A DNA stretch of 64,000 bases from an uncultured Granulosicoccaceae bacterium (GTDB taxonomy: Bacteria; Pseudomonadota; Gammaproteobacteria; Granulosicoccales; Granulosicoccaceae), in contig CAKZVB010000073.1 in the NCBI GenBank assembly GCA_937922015.1, forward strand, positions 1 through 64,000. The letters are read 5' to 3'. The notes beneath the pieces are model-generated. The model made no database searches, was not told the DNA's origin, and saw only the letters and a list, made by a program, of their open reading frames with translations. The translations under genes were made by a program, and so were the position numbers. Position 1 is the first letter of the stretch, and the number at the start of each line of letters is the position of its first letter. This document shows, in pieces, positions 17,905 through 27,294 of this stretch.

Positions 17905-18870
17905 GTGAAAAAAGTACTGGTGACAGAGAAATTACATGCGGATGGGATGGCCCTGCTGGAGGCCAGATCTGATATCAAAACGCATTACCTTGATGGAGAT
18001 GTTGAAAAGCTGGGTGCAGCAATGGAGGACGCTCAGGGTGTGTTGGTTCGTACAATGCAGCTGTCCACAGCTGACTTGGCCCGGGCCGGTAAACTGGAGG
18101 TGATTTCACGCCACGGTGTGGGTTGTGACAACATCGATGTGGCGCATTGTTCGGCCCGAAATCTTCCTGTCGCAATTGCCGTTGACTCGAATACCACATC
18201 AGTTATCGAGCACGTCATTATGATGATGCTGGTGCTGAATAAGCGGGCCATTCAGTACGATCGGTATACTCGCGAAGGCCAGTTTAGTCAGCGCAGTCAA
18301 CACCACACAAGTGAACTTCACGGCAAGCATGTGCTTATCATCGGCTTCGGGCGTATCGGGAAACGAATTGCACCGGTGTGCAAAGCCTTAGGCATGCGAG
18401 TAACAGTGGCTGACATCGCTCTGGATCGTGCCTGCGCCAGTGAACTAGGCGTTGAAGCCGTGGATGATTTTCGCCCGTTGCTGGGTACTGCTGACTACCT
18501 GACCCTGCACGTGCCACTGGATGACAGCACCGCCAACATCATCGGCGCTAAAGAACTTGCCGCGATGCCGAGGCACAGCATAGTGATCAATTGCGCACGT
18601 GGCGGGGTGGTGGACGAGCAGGCACTGGCTGATGCAGTTCTAAACGGAGAAATCGCCGCCACCGGTTGCGATGTGTTTGCGACAGAGCCACCCGCCGCAG
18701 ACAATCCGCTGCTGTCGCTGCCTAACTCCATTGTTACACCCCACAATGCCGCAGGCACCGCAGAAAGTATGCGTAGAATGGCGACCTATTCAGCGCAGAA
18801 TCTACTTGATTTTTTTGATGGCAAACTTACCGCCGAGCGGTTGATCAACCCGCAAATTATGAAACCTTAG
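17905..18870 (+). CDS. D-2-hydroxyacid dehydrogenase (phosphoglycerate dehydrogenase-like)
   Basis: This 321-residue NAD-dependent D-isomer dehydrogenase begins at GTG preceded by CGGAGGGAAA. The cofactor-binding motif is IIGFGRIGKRIAP with an acidic residue after the second strand (VADIA). The catalytic Arg lies in NCARGGVVDE, the Glu in DVFATEPPAAD and the His in TPHNAAGT. There is no C-terminal ACT domain, which separates it from long SerA. The family covers phosphoglycerate, hydroxypyruvate and other 2-hydroxyacid dehydrogenases. It is divergent from the RraA-like gene (130-base gap). Confidence 0.9.
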   Translation: MKKVLVTEKLHADGMALLEARSDIKTHYLDGDVEKLGAAMEDAQGVLVRTMQLSTADLARAGKLEVISRHGVGCDNIDVAHCSARNLPVAIAVDSNTTSVIEHVIMMMLVLNKRAIQYDRYTREGQFSQRSQHHTSELHGKHVLIIGFGRIGKRIAPVCKALGMRVTVADIALDRACASELGVEAVDDFRPLLGTADYLTLHVPLDDSTANIIGAKELAAMPRHSIVINCARGGVVDEQALADAVLNGEIAATGCDVFATEPPAADNPLLSLPNSIVTPHNAAGTAESMRRMATYSAQNLLDFFDGKLTAERLINPQIMKP

Positions 18871-18908
18871 AATAGCGATGTTAACGCGACCGGGTGGAAT
18901 GTTTCTGT

Positions 18909-19943
18909 TTAGCCGACTTTCACGACGATCTTACCGAAATTACACCCTGTAAGAAGGTCATTCAATGCTGCGGGCGCGTTCTCTAAACCATTGACTATTT
19001 GTTCTTTGTATTTAACCCGGCCACTGGCCAGCCAGGTTTTCATGTCACCGATGAATTCCTGATAAGTCGATTCAGGAAAACTGTCGTAAATAATAAAACC
19101 CTGTACTTTTACTTTCATGCGCAGAATGGTACCCATGATAGCCGGTCCGAAATCAGGACCTTCGGGTAAGCCTGACAAGTTGTACCATGACACAACGCCG
19201 CAGACCGGCATACGCGCAAAGGCATTTAGCAGCGGCAACACAGCGTATAGTACTTTGCCGCCAACGTTCTCATAATAGACATCGATACCATCAGGGCAAG
19301 CAGCGCTGAGCTGTTCAGCAAAACTGTCCGAGCGATGATCTATGCATTCGTCAAAACCAAGATTGTCGACAACATGAGCGCATTTGTCGCTGCCGCCTGC
19401 AATGCCTACCACCCGACAACCTTTTATTTTCGCTATTTGCCCGACCGTTGCTCCGACAGGGCCGGATGCAGCGGCGACGACCACTGTCTCTCCCGCTTTT
19501 GGTTCACCGATTTTAAGTAAGCCAGCGTAGGCCGTATAACCAGGCATACCCATAATGCCCAGCGACCAGGAAGGATTCTCTGGCGTCTTGCCAAGATTGC
19601 GCACTACGCCGGTTCCGTCAGTGACGAAATAGTCCTGCCAGCCGCTGCCGCACAACACATAGTCCCCCGCTGAATAGTTGGCATGGTTCGATGACATCAC
19701 CTCGGCGACTACCTGTCCTGTCATCACCCCACCAATCTTTACCGGCTCTGCATAGGATTTAGTGTCATTCATCCGCCCGCGCATGTAGGGGTCGAGCGAC
19801 AGATAAACCGTACGAAGAAGTATTTCGCCGTCGGCAGGCTGGACCAGCTCGACCTCTTCCAGGCCAAGGGTGTTTTCATCCGGCAGCCCGTTAGGACGTT
19901 GCTTGAGTACAATGCGTCGATTTATTTCAGTAGTTTGCGGCAT
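18909..19943 (-). CDS. NADP-dependent MDR oxidoreductase (prostaglandin reductase-like)
   Basis: This zinc-free medium-chain reductase of 344 residues resembles the leukotriene B4 dehydrogenase / CurA group. It has LSLDPYMRGRMNDTKSY near residue 50, the dinucleotide loop AASGPVGATVGQIAKIKG and VDVYYENVGG-like DVYYENVGGKVLYAVLPLL. These enzymes reduce alkenal or enone double bonds with NADPH and act in detoxification of reactive carbonyls. It is convergent with the hydroxyacid dehydrogenase gene. It is not the AcuI type of acryloyl-CoA reductase, judging by the LDPYMRGRM signature. Confidence 0.9.
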   Translation of the reverse strand: MPQTTEINRRIVLKQRPNGLPDENTLGLEEVELVQPADGEILLRTVYLSLDPYMRGRMNDTKSYAEPVKIGGVMTGQVVAEVMSSNHANYSAGDYVLCGSGWQDYFVTDGTGVVRNLGKTPENPSWSLGIMGMPGYTAYAGLLKIGEPKAGETVVVAAASGPVGATVGQIAKIKGCRVVGIAGGSDKCAHVVDNLGFDECIDHRSDSFAEQLSAACPDGIDVYYENVGGKVLYAVLPLLNAFARMPVCGVVSWYNLSGLPEGPDFGPAIMGTILRMKVKVQGFIIYDSFPESTYQEFIGDMKTWLASGRVKYKEQIVNGLENAPAALNDLLTGCNFGKIVVKVG

Positions 19944-20127
19944 GGTTGATCCTGAATGTGGTCTTTACCTGGAGGGTCGCGTGATAAATAGCATTTTTTG
20001 GATACGGCACTGGCCATGGAAAATTTGTCACGCGATTCACCAGATGGCCGACTGGTTTATCGTTGTTTGCAATAATACACAGGCTGCGCCCGTTGTGGTC
20101 GGCCATTGCGATATGACTGCTGTTTAA

Positions 20128-20568
20128 CTACTTTTCGTGCCGTGTCGCTAAGTTATTGTTACCGAATACTTTTGCTATACCGAGTTGCGCGTGACCGACC
20201 AGTGGCAGTGACTGTGTCTCTTTTTCCGTAAACCATTCACAGCGATCAGTGGTTCCATGTTGCTCGAATACCAGTTCGCCACTGACAATCGTAGCGTCGT
20301 ATAATATCCGGATACTATGGTATTTTGTACCATCAACTTCGTCGCTTAATGAATCTACCGCTGCCACATCTCCGCTGCGTACCACCAGTCCGGTTTCTTC
20401 CAGTACTTCACGCTCCACGGCAGCATCCGGGCTCTCACCGAAATCCAGCCCGCCGCCAGGCAGGGTCCAGTGTCCGGCTGACTTCATAACACGCTGCGAT
20501 AAACGACATAACAGAATTTTGTTGTCCTTTTTAAGCAGGCCGTAGGCAGAAATACGTGTTCTCTTCAA
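20128..20568 (-). CDS. NUDIX hydrolase
   Basis: This 146-residue protein contains a complete Nudix box, GGGLDFGESPDAAVEREVLEETGLVV, matching the GX5EX7REUXEEXGU pattern. The N-terminus MKRTRISAYGLLKKDNKILLCRLSQRV is typical of MutT-like housekeeping hydrolases. The substrate (oxidised nucleotide, sugar nucleotide or other diphosphate) cannot be told from the sequence. It lies alone between the MDR oxidoreductase and the divergent RNA methyltransferase. Confidence 0.92.
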   Translation of the reverse strand: MKRTRISAYGLLKKDNKILLCRLSQRVMKSAGHWTLPGGGLDFGESPDAAVEREVLEETGLVVRSGDVAAVDSLSDEVDGTKYHSIRILYDATIVSGELVFEQHGTTDRCEWFTEKETQSLPLVGHAQLGIAKVFGNNNLATRHEK

Positions 20569-20697
20569 GGTATTCTCTTTAAACTTGTTGTCTGGTAGTC
20601 GTGCGATGATAGCCGATTTTTTCCAGGCCCACTTGTGTTACCACCAGTGCCTTATTGGTCCTGATATCTATAAAACAATGATCAATCGAAACTTCAG

Positions 20698-21861
20698 ATG
20701 AAAAGAAAAAAATCTGTTATTCCTGCTGGCAAGCGTCGCAGCTTGCAGGGCTTGCAAGTCGAGATTGACATCGAGTCTTTGTCAACAACTGGTGATGGGG
20801 TTGGAAGGCTGGATGGTCGGGTGGTGTTTGTACCGTATACCATGCCGGGTGATCGGGTAAGAGTTGCGGTGCACACTGATAAGCGTAGCTTTTTACAGGC
20901 AAGTCTGCTTGAAGTGCTTGAGGCTTCAGTTCAGCGCGTAGAAGCACCCTGTAAGTATTTTAGTCAGTGTGGCGGCTGTGACTGGCAACATATTCCCTAT
21001 GACCTGCAGTTGCAGACCAAGGCCGATCAGGTGAAAGATTCACTCGAGCGTATTGGCGCTATTGCTGACGCTCCGGTGATCCCTATAGAAGCATCACCGA
21101 TGCCGTTCCGGTATCGCAACAGAATTCAGGGCGAAGTGCGCTCGGGAGAGTTCTTTCTACATCGAAAAAATAGTAAAGAATTAGTGGCGGTTGATGCTTG
21201 CATGATTGCAGACCAGCGAATCAACGAGGCGATTAAAAATAAACTGGCATCCGTGCCTGACAGCAAAATCGAAATCGCAGTGGTTGATCAGCAGGCTTGT
21301 ATATTGGCAATGGCAGATCGGGGCACCGAGCTTGGCTTCAGGCAAGTCAATACACCGGTCAGTGAACGGCTGGCGAATTTGGTGCTGGCTATTATCGCTG
21401 ACAGTCGGTGCGGTAATGTCTATGATTTTTATTGTGGCAGAGGTGGCTGGACAAACACCATTGCGCAAAACTACCCGGACATGAAAGTCACCGGGGTTGA
21501 TTCGACACTGGTAAATATTCAAGCGGCGACCGCTGCTGCCAAACAACGTGATTTGGTTAATGTGTGTTTTGTGCATGCAAGAGTGGAAGACAGTTTGTCT
21601 GTGATTGGATCAAAAAACAGCTTGTGCATAGTAGACCCTCCGCGCAGTGGTCTGGACCCGCTGGTGACAACGGCGTTGTGTAAAAAACGCCCGGCTGATC
21701 TTGTCTATATTTCCTGTCATCCCGCGACTCTCGCCAGAGATCTTAAAATACTGACCGACGCCGCATACCGCATAAAAATGGTACAACCGTTGGACATGTT
21801 TCCACAAACCTCACATGTGGAGTGTCTGGTTCACCTGCAGTCGGGTTCCGTAAATAAATAG
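20698..21861 (+). CDS. TRAM-domain RNA (uracil-5-)-methyltransferase, RlmD/RumA-like
   Basis: This 387-residue class I RNA m5U methyltransferase has an N-terminal TRAM domain (VEIDIESLSTTGDGVGRLDGRVVFV), four Cys for a 4Fe-4S cluster (Cys85, Cys91, Cys94 in CKYFSQCGGC and a later Cys in AVDACMIAD), the SAM-binding segment VYDFYCGRGGWT, and the catalytic DPPRSGLDP and YISCHPATLARD. The E. coli homologue RlmD makes m5U1939 of 23S rRNA; this one is shorter and carries GRGG instead of the usual CGxG, so the exact target is uncertain. The SET-domain gene follows 27 bases later. Confidence 0.88.
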   Translation: MKRKKSVIPAGKRRSLQGLQVEIDIESLSTTGDGVGRLDGRVVFVPYTMPGDRVRVAVHTDKRSFLQASLLEVLEASVQRVEAPCKYFSQCGGCDWQHIPYDLQLQTKADQVKDSLERIGAIADAPVIPIEASPMPFRYRNRIQGEVRSGEFFLHRKNSKELVAVDACMIADQRINEAIKNKLASVPDSKIEIAVVDQQACILAMADRGTELGFRQVNTPVSERLANLVLAIIADSRCGNVYDFYCGRGGWTNTIAQNYPDMKVTGVDSTLVNIQAATAAAKQRDLVNVCFVHARVEDSLSVIGSKNSLCIVDPPRSGLDPLVTTALCKKRPADLVYISCHPATLARDLKILTDAAYRIKMVQPLDMFPQTSHVECLVHLQSGSVNK

Positions 21862-21888
21862 AATATTTCTTTTGGAGATTATAAAAGT

Positions 21889-22338
21889 TTGAGTATTAAA
21901 CTGCCGGTCAGGCGTCTGTCAGCTGTGCGTGTCCTTCACAGCAGCAACGGCACGGGCTTATTTGCCTATAAATCTTTCAGCAAGGGAGCAGTGATTGGCC
22001 GGGTAAGCGGTGAAATTGTAGACAATGACGATCACGATCCGCGTTATTTAATGGAGCTTGATGACGACTTGCTGTTGAACCCCGGGCGGCCGTTTCGCTA
22101 CCTTAACCATAGTTGCACGCCTAATTGCGAATTGTTTATGTGGGAGGATGATGAACCCGACCCTGAAGCGGGTACGCGGCACTTGAATGTGGCGGCTACC
22201 CGGTCAATTAAAGAAGGCGATGAGTTGACCATTGACTACGGATGGCCGGCACATTTTGCAGTGCCCTGCCTGTGCGGCAGCAGGCAGTGCAGGGGCTGGA
22301 TAGTCGATGAAGGTGAATTACATCTGGTAGAAGCTTAA
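21889..22338 (+). CDS. SET-domain protein (eukaryotic-type lysine methyltransferase fold)
   Basis: This 149-residue protein is essentially a bare SET domain. The SAM-binding entry is SNGTGLFAYKSFSKGAVIG, the pseudoknot motif is RYLNHSCTPNC at residues 71-80 and IDYGW at 115-119 carries the catalytic Tyr. A post-SET-like cysteine cluster follows (CLCGSRQC). All key residues are present, so it is probably active on a protein lysine; no substrate is suggested. Translation starts at TTG with TTTTGGAG upstream. It is 27 bases downstream of the RNA methyltransferase, and a ribosomal or translation-factor target would fit that pairing. Confidence 0.88.
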   Translation: MSIKLPVRRLSAVRVLHSSNGTGLFAYKSFSKGAVIGRVSGEIVDNDDHDPRYLMELDDDLLLNPGRPFRYLNHSCTPNCELFMWEDDEPDPEAGTRHLNVAATRSIKEGDELTIDYGWPAHFAVPCLCGSRQCRGWIVDEGELHLVEA

Positions 22339-22345
22339 GCCGCCG

Positions 22346-23281
22346 TCATTCGTTTTCTGTTGCTTCTTTTTTGCCTTCGATAAGATCCCGGACGATGACT
22401 CGAGGCACTCCCAGTGCACGCAATGCGGTTGATATTACGTTGTCGATCGACGGCTGTAGCTGGAACTTTCGTTCGCCGTTTTCCTCGATAAAAGAAGGTT
22501 GATGGGCGTCGATCAGCGCTATGTTCTCACCGCCCAGCTCTTTCTTTAAGTAGTCAACCGATGGCTGAACATTCTCAACGTAGAAATCAAACCGGCTGCG
22601 CAATGCTTCTGCGTTGTCGTCGGTGCGGCCGCGCTTGCCTGCCCGCACGCTCATTTCGGCTTTGCTGATTGACAGATGCAAGACCTTTAATACCGGTACA
22701 TCAACGCTGTTCAGGTACCCCAGAAGATGTTCTGCAGCAACAACGGTACGTGGATAGCCGTCAAGTATGAATGGTAGTTTATGATTGTCGGTATCGGTGG
22801 TGGTATCTGAGACCAGTATCTGATCGATGGAAGCTGAAATAAGATCCTGAGTCCACCGGTTAGGTATCAGCAGGCCGCCGGTAGTACAGAATTCCAGCCA
22901 CTCCAGCTGACTGACGTCTTGTTCGTCGTCAGGTCTCTCAAAATAGCGGTTCAGCTCCGGCAGGTTGCGGCGTACTTTGTCGGATAAATCGTCGGTGGTG
23001 TCTATGCAGTCAAACATGCTGACCTGCTGCGAAAGCGAGTATTTTCCTGCCAGCAACTTCGCGAACTCAGCATTGTTTTTTGAGTTTTCGATAGTCGTTC
23101 GCAGAATTTCCCCCATCGACAGATGTCTGGCGGGGTCAATAGAAAGCAAATCACACAACGCCGCGGCAACCTCGCCCTTGCCACAGCTTGAAGGGCCTGT
23201 AAGGATAATAACGCCAGGTCCTTTCAGGGCAATTTTTTCAACTCTGACAAGCGATGGCGGCAGATAGTCGGTGTGGTTCAT
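22346..23281 (-). CDS. Adenylate-kinase-like P-loop protein
   Basis: The protein has a Walker A motif GPSSCGKG at residues 29-36 and DGYPRTVVAAEHLL, the second hallmark of nucleoside monophosphate kinases, in the core. A later HLSISKAEMSVRAGKRGRTDDNAEALRSRFDFY segment matches the LID and C-terminal Arg-containing helix. It is longer (311 residues) than adenylate kinase (about 215), with an insertion around residues 95-150 and a C-terminal extension of about 60 residues. The loop SSCGKG differs from the usual GAGKGT. It may be a divergent kinase or a nucleotide-dependent regulator; function is not established. Confidence 0.75.
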   Translation of the reverse strand: MNHTDYLPPSLVRVEKIALKGPGVIILTGPSSCGKGEVAAALCDLLSIDPARHLSMGEILRTTIENSKNNAEFAKLLAGKYSLSQQVSMFDCIDTTDDLSDKVRRNLPELNRYFERPDDEQDVSQLEWLEFCTTGGLLIPNRWTQDLISASIDQILVSDTTTDTDNHKLPFILDGYPRTVVAAEHLLGYLNSVDVPVLKVLHLSISKAEMSVRAGKRGRTDDNAEALRSRFDFYVENVQPSVDYLKKELGGENIALIDAHQPSFIEENGERKFQLQPSIDNVISTALRALGVPRVIVRDLIEGKKEATENE

Positions 23282-23924
23282 TTGCTTCCAGAATGTTGGT
23301 ATCAGGAAAAGTATATTTAGTGGCGAGCCGTGGCGGGCTCACGAAATTTGTATCGGCTGGCGGCGGTCTGCTTGCCCGGTTGTAGAATTCAGACGATGCA
23401 AGCGCCAGGTTCACCAAGTCTGGGCTAATTATCTGCCGCTTTCAATGGTGGGAATGAAAAGCTGCTGATGGTTAGAGATTTTATCATGTGTGTGGGTCTG
23501 ATTTTCTATCTGGCAGCACTGTCGTAAAATCCCGTTTCAAAATCGCGAAACCGGCAAATTCTCGCGGTGGTCTATCTGTGATTAATTGTCAGGTAAATCA
23601 GATCAGCGGCTGGCGCTGTTTCCTGCCTGGTGCTGATAGAGGATTGTTGCGTCGTTCGTGCCCGCCAGGGTGCACCCGTGATCGTCGCCTTTCCCCCTTG
23701 CCACCCGCCGGCGGTGTGTCCGGAGCCAGTGTCGTCTAAAATACAGGTGGTTCGACATCCGCTTTGCTTGAATAGTCCTGAATCGCAGCGGCCCCTGGTG
23801 TGGCAATTGCCATGGTTGCTCGCTGGTTTTCGCGATTCGGGTGTGAACACTGCAAGCCTGGCCGACTGCAATAGTGTTGCTACAACCGCCCTTCTTCAAG
23901 CTTTAGATAATCAACCAGCAAAAA
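23282..23924. other. 643-base gap without a convincing gene
   Basis: The region between the adenylate-kinase-like gene and the transporter holds only short overlapping ORFs on both strands (for example 23603-23899 minus and 23630-23935 plus). Their composition (runs of Cys, Arg, Pro) does not look like protein. I see no tRNA, clear terminator or repeat. It presumably contains promoters for both divergent flanking genes and might be degraded coding sequence. Confidence 0.5.
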
Positions 23925-25703
23925 ATGACTTTTGACCAATTCAGTATTATCGTCATTCTGATCATAGCGATGGCGTTGTTTATCTGGAATCACTGGCGTT
24001 ACGATGTGGTTGCCGGAATTGTACTGGTGTCTGCAGTGTTAGTTGGCGTGGTGCCCGCTGAACACGCATTTGATGGTTTTTCACATCCCGCGGTAATCAC
24101 CGTTGCTGCTGTTCTGGTAATCAGCCAGGCGTTGCAGTCCTGCGGCGTGGTTTCGTTTTTTCTGCGATACCTTGCTTATGCACGGGGTACGCAAACGACT
24201 CAAATCACAGCGAATGCCGGTATCACCGCCTTTTTGTCGGCATTTATGAATAATGTGGGTGCGCTTGCACTGATGTTGCCGGTTACTCTGCGTGATGCTC
24301 GAAAAGCAAAAAGATCAGCGGGGTCGTTATTGATGCCGTTGTCCTTTGCCAGTTTACTGGGAGGTTTGGTGACGTTGATCGGAACACCGCCGAATATCAT
24401 TATCTCCAGCTTCCGGAATGACAATGTAGGCGAGCCCTTCTCGATGTTTGATTTCACCCCGGTGGGTCTGGTGGTGGCACTTGCAGGCATATTTTTTATT
24501 GTCACCGTGGGCTGGCGTTTGATACCGCGCAATACGACTGATGAGGCCTCCGGCGGTGAGCAGTTTAAGATTGCCCGCTATGTAACAGAGTTCAGAATTC
24601 CGGTGGAATCTGAGCTGGTGGGTGCCACCGTTGGAAAGGTCGAATTAATGTGTGATAACGATATCTCGATTATGGCGCTAATTCGAAACTCTCATCGCCG
24701 TTTGGCACCCTCTGCCATTGAGGTGCTTCGTGCAGAAGATGTGTTGATCATAGAAGGTGCCAGTGAGGCGCTGCAACCTCTGTTTGAAGACCACCGTCTG
24801 ATTGAGTCCGGTGCAGAAGTGACCGATCCCGACTGGTACAACTCGCCCGATATCCGTGTGATTGAAGCGGTTGTTATGCCCAATTCAGGCATAGAGGGTG
24901 AAAACATGAGGGCCTTGCGAATGCATCAGCGTTTCGGGGTCAATTTGCTGGCAGTGGCAAGGGAAGGTGCAACCAACTGGACGCGACTTCAATTTACCAG
25001 GTTCCGTGTTGGTGATGTGTTGTTGTTGCAGGGTGAAGGAGAGGCGTTGTCGAACCTGTGTTCGCAACTGGGCTGTCTGGCTATTAAAAATCGTGGTCTG
25101 GAAATAGTGCCGAAACGTGGCGCAGTCGCGACGCCGTTGATTTTTGTGGCGGGAATTCTTGCAGCGGCATTGGATATTCTGCCGGTGCAAATGGCGTTTG
25201 TCACGGTCGTGGGGGTGCTGGTGCTGGCCAGGCTGGTGTCACTGCGAGAGGCTTATCGCAGTATTGAATGGCCCATCATTGTGTTACTGGGTTTTCTTAT
25301 TCCTGTCGGCGAGGTGTTGCAAACCACTGGTGCCACAGACTTGATAGCGGCTGGTATTTTGTCTGCCTCGTCTGACGCGCCACTTTGGGCAATACTGGCG
25401 TTATTAATGGTGTCGTCAATGCTGCTATCCGATGTTGTTCATAACACACCCACAGCACTGATCATGGCCCCTATCGCTTTTAGTATCGCTAATAAAATGT
25501 CCCTTCATCCCGATGCGTTTTTAATGGCAGTAGCTATTGGTGCGGCGTCCCCTTATTTGACCCCTATCGGTCATCAGTCTAATACACTGGTGATGGGGCC
25601 CGGCGGCTATAGTTTTAAGGACTATTGGCGCATGGGTTTGCCCCTCGACGCCGTGATTGTGTGTGTCGGTGTGCCAATGATTCTACTGGTTTGGGTTGCC
25701 TGA
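23925..25703 (+). CDS. SLC13/DASS-type permease with two TrkA-C domains
   Basis: This 592-residue inner-membrane transporter has the ArsB/SLC13 fold: hydrophobic N-terminal half with FMNNVGALALMLPVTL and LIGTPPNIIISSF (the substrate-loop signatures), and a second copy near the end with VVHNTPTALIMAPIAFSIA and PYLTPIGHQSNTLVMGPGGY. Two cytosolic TrkA-C (RCK_C) domains lie between (about residues 215-295 and 305-385). Family members carry sulfate, citrate, other dicarboxylates or related anions; the substrate here is unknown. It starts with ATG 23925 and is followed after about 130 bases by a PDZ membrane protein. Confidence 0.9.
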   Translation: MTFDQFSIIVILIIAMALFIWNHWRYDVVAGIVLVSAVLVGVVPAEHAFDGFSHPAVITVAAVLVISQALQSCGVVSFFLRYLAYARGTQTTQITANAGITAFLSAFMNNVGALALMLPVTLRDARKAKRSAGSLLMPLSFASLLGGLVTLIGTPPNIIISSFRNDNVGEPFSMFDFTPVGLVVALAGIFFIVTVGWRLIPRNTTDEASGGEQFKIARYVTEFRIPVESELVGATVGKVELMCDNDISIMALIRNSHRRLAPSAIEVLRAEDVLIIEGASEALQPLFEDHRLIESGAEVTDPDWYNSPDIRVIEAVVMPNSGIEGENMRALRMHQRFGVNLLAVAREGATNWTRLQFTRFRVGDVLLLQGEGEALSNLCSQLGCLAIKNRGLEIVPKRGAVATPLIFVAGILAAALDILPVQMAFVTVVGVLVLARLVSLREAYRSIEWPIIVLLGFLIPVGEVLQTTGATDLIAAGILSASSDAPLWAILALLMVSSMLLSDVVHNTPTALIMAPIAFSIANKMSLHPDAFLMAVAIGAASPYLTPIGHQSNTLVMGPGGYSFKDYWRMGLPLDAVIVCVGVPMILLVWVA

Positions 25704-25831
25704 GCGGCCGCAACCGCTAACCACATACCGGGCCTTTGCGCGTTCGTGGCGGTCTTCCATACTCATTGAAAAAAGACAAAATCACCTCCATTGTAGTTGG
25801 CGTGACAGAGCTAAAAGGGCTTGTGATACGA

Positions 25832-26758
25832 ATGAAGAAATATTGGGCGCCAGGCATTCCGCTGGCTTTTGTTGCAGGCTTGCTGACCATCGTGGTGTTG
25901 CAATTGAGCGGATTTATACATCTCACAAGCACTGAGCCAAATGTGTCCGGCAGTGCTGCGGCTCCTGAAAAATCCGCGGTTCAGACATTCGGCATAAGCG
26001 AAACTGGCTCTGATCAATCAGCAATCAGAAATCTGCAGTCTCAGTTAGATTCCCTGCAGGACGAGCTCAAAGCCGCCGTGCAGGAGCGGCAGGATATCCG
26101 TTTGCAGCTTGTTGCGCTGCAGGAAGCTCAGCTGGATGAGGATTTCGGGGAGCAGTTTCTACCAGGCTCGGGTACTGTGATAACGCCAGAGGACCATATA
26201 AGTACCGCGCAACGAAATCGCAATGGCTTCGCGCGGTTTGGCGGCCCTACATCGAATGAGCAATACAACGGGCTTATCGCGGCGGGTATTGATCCCTCTT
26301 TGGCGCTGGACATAAAGCAGCGTAGTGATCAATGGGCGTTAGCCCGGCTGGAACTGGTGGACACTGCAGAGCGTGAGGGCTGGCGACGTTCTGATGAGTT
26401 TGCTGAAAAAATGACCGAGCTGCGCGATGATCGTGTTGATCTGAGAGAAGAGCTTGGTGATGATGCTTATGACAGCTATCTATATGTCTCCGGGCAGGAC
26501 AACAGAGTGGTAATACAGAATATCATCACTGGATCTGCGGCCCAGCTTTCCGGAATAGAACAGGGTGATACCTTCATTAGTTATGCAGACCAGCGTGTAT
26601 TTACTTCACGACAATTGCAAGTTGCAACGCGTGATGGCATCCGCAATGAGCTTGTGCCGGTTGTTGTGCAGCGCAATGGACAATATTTAAATCTCCAGGT
26701 ACCGCGTGGACCACTAGGGGTCACGCTTGGTGCTGTGCGCGTGGAGCCTGCCGGCTAG
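25832..26758 (+). CDS. Membrane-anchored PDZ-domain protein
   Basis: The ATG at 25832 is preferred over the track start (25736) because it gives a simple N-terminal anchor (KKYWAPGIPLAFVAGLLTIVVLQLSG). A coiled coil follows at about residues 60-100 (LQSQLDSLQDELKAAVQERQDIRLQLVALQ). The C-terminal third is PDZ-like (NRVVIQNIITGSAAQLSGIEQGDTFISYADQRVFTSRQL) and there is no protease domain. It resembles the PDZ parts of type II secretion protein C or of envelope stress proteins, but no partner gene is adjacent. Function unknown. Confidence 0.75.
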   Translation: MKKYWAPGIPLAFVAGLLTIVVLQLSGFIHLTSTEPNVSGSAAAPEKSAVQTFGISETGSDQSAIRNLQSQLDSLQDELKAAVQERQDIRLQLVALQEAQLDEDFGEQFLPGSGTVITPEDHISTAQRNRNGFARFGGPTSNEQYNGLIAAGIDPSLALDIKQRSDQWALARLELVDTAEREGWRRSDEFAEKMTELRDDRVDLREELGDDAYDSYLYVSGQDNRVVIQNIITGSAAQLSGIEQGDTFISYADQRVFTSRQLQVATRDGIRNELVPVVVQRNGQYLNLQVPRGPLGVTLGAVRVEPAG

Positions 26759-26773
26759 CGCGATATCCATCTG

Positions 26774-27055
26774 CTACGCCAGACCCTTCATAAAGCGCAA
26801 ATCAAAGTACTTGATAAATTCCTGCCGATCCGCATCGGTGACACCGTCATATTCAAAGGTTATCGTAGTACGAGGAATCACTACCAGTACCAGTCTGCGT
26901 TCCTGCTCCGGACCCAAAGTAATTGTGAGTGTTCCGCTGGGCAATGTGCAATGCACCTGCAGACCCTCAATCTCGAATGGATGATCACCCATTGCATTGG
27001 GCAGAAGGCGAAAGAATTCAGCATGGGTATAACCCATCTCTTTTATGATTCTCAT
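26774..27055 (-). CDS. Hypothetical protein, 93 residues
   Basis: I do not recognise this small protein. It has a compact alpha/beta look, with GLQVHCTLPSGTLTITLGPEQERRLVLVVIPRTTITFEYDG in the middle and no signal peptide. It is convergent with the PDZ gene, with 15 bases between the stops. The ORF at 27065-27388 just upstream on the same strand is less credible because it runs into the start of the divergent gene. Confidence 0.65.
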   Translation of the reverse strand: MRIIKEMGYTHAEFFRLLPNAMGDHPFEIEGLQVHCTLPSGTLTITLGPEQERRLVLVVIPRTTITFEYDGVTDADRQEFIKYFDLRFMKGLA

Positions 27056-27294
27056 GGTTGCGCTTTAGCTTGCTGTTTTGCCGGTGGTGATGTCTATCCC
27101 GAAAATATGATAGGAGAGTGCGGGTAGTAATTGCAACTGTGGCCTGTGTTTACTTTTGATAATTCCATCCTGGTTGAGTAAGGAAAAGTGCTTTATCAAA
27201 CCACTCTCTGGTCGATACAGTGCGCCAAAGGGGCCACCCTTGTCGATACCCCGGCCAAATGGGGTAATAGTATAAGAATTTCGGAGTAATATGT

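Noticed and set aside
18909-19943. MDR oxidoreductase as AcuI, the acrylate-pathway reductase often found with DMSP lyases
   Set aside because: The LDPYMRGRM signature places it with prostaglandin-reductase-like enzymes and it is 30 kb from the nearer DddP gene.
23603-23935. Overlapping ORFs of about 100 residues on both strands in the gap before the transporter
   Set aside because: Composition is Cys/Arg/Pro-rich and random-looking, they contradict each other, and none resembles a known protein.
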